Positions 14,846 to 15,613 of a stretch of DNA of 15,613 bases are shown one piece after another (position 1 is the stretch's first letter; each line of letters begins with the position of its first letter). Where the stretch lies: NCBI GenBank assembly GCA_963205525.1, contig CAUJJP010000188.1:1-15613 (forward strand), written 5' to 3'. The stretch comes from Pseudomonadota bacterium. Lineage in GTDB: Bacteria > Pseudomonadota > Gammaproteobacteria > Burkholderiales > Burkholderiaceae. The notes beneath the pieces were generated by a model that saw nothing but the letters and a program-made list of their open reading frames with translations, did not search any database and was not told the DNA's origin. The position numbers were made by a program, and so were the translations under genes.

Positions 14846-14865
14846 GCTCCGCACATTCGACGCAT

Positions 14866-15240
14866 TCAGCCGCCGGCGCCGTGCGGAGGCAGTGTCATGC
14901 CCGCCTCGGCGAGCCTGGCATGCAGCCCGGGCAGTTCGCGCTGGACCGTTTTCCAGACGATCTCCAGGTCCACCTGATGGTAGGCGTGTGACACCCGGTT
15001 GCGCATGGTGTACATGACCTGCCATGGAATGTCGTCGTGTCGGGCGGCGAAGGCCGGGTCCGCGTGCAGGATGTTGTTCGCCGCCTCGCCGATGATCTCG
15101 ATGTTGCGGATCACCGCGTCCTGCACCAGTTCGCTGCCCTGGAACGCTGGTTCGTCCATGTCGGCGGTGTAGCGCGCGATGCGTTCGATGGCCTGCAGGA
15201 TGTGCCCGAGGTAGTCCGCCACACGCAGGGCGTGGCTCAT
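14866..15240 (-). CDS. hepT: HEPN-domain toxin, HepT-like (DUF86)
   Basis: The 124-residue all-helical protein matches HepT, the HEPN RNase toxin of HEPN/MNT systems. The family catalytic motif R-x4-H-x-Y is intact: Arg80, His85 and Tyr87 in RNRVSHAY (80-87). Other family marks are YLGHILQAIERI (10-21), AVIRNIEIIGEAANNI (42-57) and IPWQVMYTMRNRV (71-83). In characterised pairs the partner MntA adds AMP groups to the tyrosine of this motif and so silences the RNase. ATG 15240 overlaps the stop of mntA as ATGA (15237-15240), the usual arrangement with the antitoxin first. A longer in-frame reading to 15495 would run over mntA and is not used. The coding region looks less GC-rich than lysS, which may point to acquisition from outside. 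Confidence 0.93.
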   Translation of the reverse strand: MSHALRVADYLGHILQAIERIARYTADMDEPAFQGSELVQDAVIRNIEIIGEAANNILHADPAFAARHDDIPWQVMYTMRNRVSHAYHQVDLEIVWKTVQRELPGLHARLAEAGMTLPPHGAGG

Positions 15241-15527
15241 ACCGGCACCGCTTCGGCCAGCACCGCGTCGCGCACCTTCTGCGGCAAGGCGTTGGGCGTC
15301 AGCACATCGACCGCCACCCCGAGCAGACCCTGCAACTCGACCTGGATCGCAGCCACGTCCATCAAGGTCGTGTCGGCGCCCGGATCGATCAAGATGTCGA
15401 GGTCGCTGCGGACGGTGTCGAGGCCGCGCAGCACCGAGCCGAACACCCTCGGATTGCGAGCACCGTGGGACTCGACCACCTGCCGGATCGCGCATCGGTG
15501 CGAGGCCAGGGCATCAGAAGGTTTCAT
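15237..15527 (-). CDS. mntA: MNT-type nucleotidyltransferase antitoxin, MntA-like
   Basis: The 96-residue protein is a minimal nucleotidyltransferase of the MNT family. It has the GS-x10-D-x-D signature, Gly30-Ser31 then Asp42 and Asp44 (VFGSVLRGLDTVRSDLDILID, 28-48), and a third acidic position in VAVDVLT (Asp74). These residues hold metal and ATP for AMP transfer to the HepT toxin in studied systems, so this antitoxin should be active. ATG 15527 is chosen because it begins the domain at a normal distance from the GS motif, although the same frame stays open to the window edge. The ribosome binding site is weak. The gene is followed by hepT with a 4-nt overlap. Its upstream neighbour lies mostly beyond the window. 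Confidence 0.92.
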   Translation of the reverse strand: MKPSDALASHRCAIRQVVESHGARNPRVFGSVLRGLDTVRSDLDILIDPGADTTLMDVAAIQVELQGLLGVAVDVLTPNALPQKVRDAVLAEAVPV

Positions 15528-15613
15528 GCGCTTGCACTCACGGGTGGCCGATTCTGGGCGGCGTCCAGCGCCGTCTGCAAGCGCCGGCTCAGCGCTTGAA
15601 CGCCGGCTTGCGC
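15524..15613 (-). other. Possible 3' end of another minus-strand gene
   Basis: The last 86 bases upstream of mntA are open in one frame down to a TGA at 15526-15524 that overlaps the mntA ATG (another ATGA). It would encode 29 residues ending in Gln/Ala/Arg-rich helical sequence (RRLQTALDAAQ) and a small-residue tail. A second frame ends earlier at 15593-15591 with the tail KPAFKR, which also looks like a protein end. A 7-bp stem hairpin (15578-15584 with 15592-15598) lies in the same place. Too little is visible to choose. Confidence 0.25.

Noticed and set aside
14866..15495. A longer in-frame version of hepT starting at 15495
   Set aside because: It would cover most of mntA in another frame and adds residues unlike the HEPN family; ATG 15240 at the ATGA junction fits relatives.

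Overview
The window is very GC-rich (about 70% or more by eye), almost fully coding, and reads as a chromosomal surface-polysaccharide (O-antigen, capsule or exopolysaccharide) locus. The host is probably a high-GC betaproteobacterium. That guess rests on the N-terminal style of the lysyl-tRNA synthetase and on codon use; it is inference, not identification.

Layout from left to right. (1) 1-2443, minus strand: a UDP-GlcNAc 2-epimerase gene (wecB) cut by the left edge, preceded by a membrane-bound PglF/WbpM/CapD-type nucleotide-sugar 4,6-dehydratase. (2) 2566-3627, plus strand: an integral-membrane acyltransferase of the AT3 (OafA-like) family. (3) 3685-6066, minus strand: a DegT/DnrJ-type sugar aminotransferase, a Uma2-family putative nuclease and a small PglC-like phosphoglycosyl transferase; the last two overlap by one base. 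(4) 6073-6799, minus strand: a Phd/YefM antitoxin and a PIN-domain (VapC) toxin directly upstream of the aminotransferase. (5) 6906-13160, minus strand: a compact six-gene operon (Wzx-type flippase, methyltransferase, two GT4 glycosyltransferases, an ExoA-like GT2 glycosyltransferase, second methyltransferase). Four of its five junctions are ATGA overlaps and the fifth is an 11-nt overlap. (6) 13303-14805, plus strand: lysS, divergent from the operon. (7) 14866-15527, minus strand: a HEPN/MNT toxin-antitoxin pair (hepT/mntA) with an ATGA overlap. The last ~90 bases may hold the 3' end of another minus-strand gene.

How the genes fit together (inference from families). The dehydratase and aminotransferase would make a UDP-4-amino-4,6-dideoxy-HexNAc, and WecB would make UDP-ManNAc. 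The PglC-like enzyme would load a phosphosugar onto undecaprenyl phosphate. Three glycosyltransferases would extend it, two methyltransferases and the AT3 acyltransferase would decorate it, and the flippase would export the lipid-linked unit. No polymerase (Wzy), ligase, ABC exporter or PglD-type N-acetyltransferase is visible, so the locus must continue outside the window or rely on genes elsewhere.

I see no rRNA, tRNA, CRISPR array, insertion sequence or complete phage element. The less ordinary features are a Uma2 gene translationally coupled to the initiating transferase, a PIN toxin module in front of sugar-biosynthesis genes, and short tandem repeats (12-bp units in and upstream of the flippase gene; 15-bp units that triplicate the stop codon of the phosphoglycosyl transferase). 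Every non-coding stretch is shorter than 300 bases.
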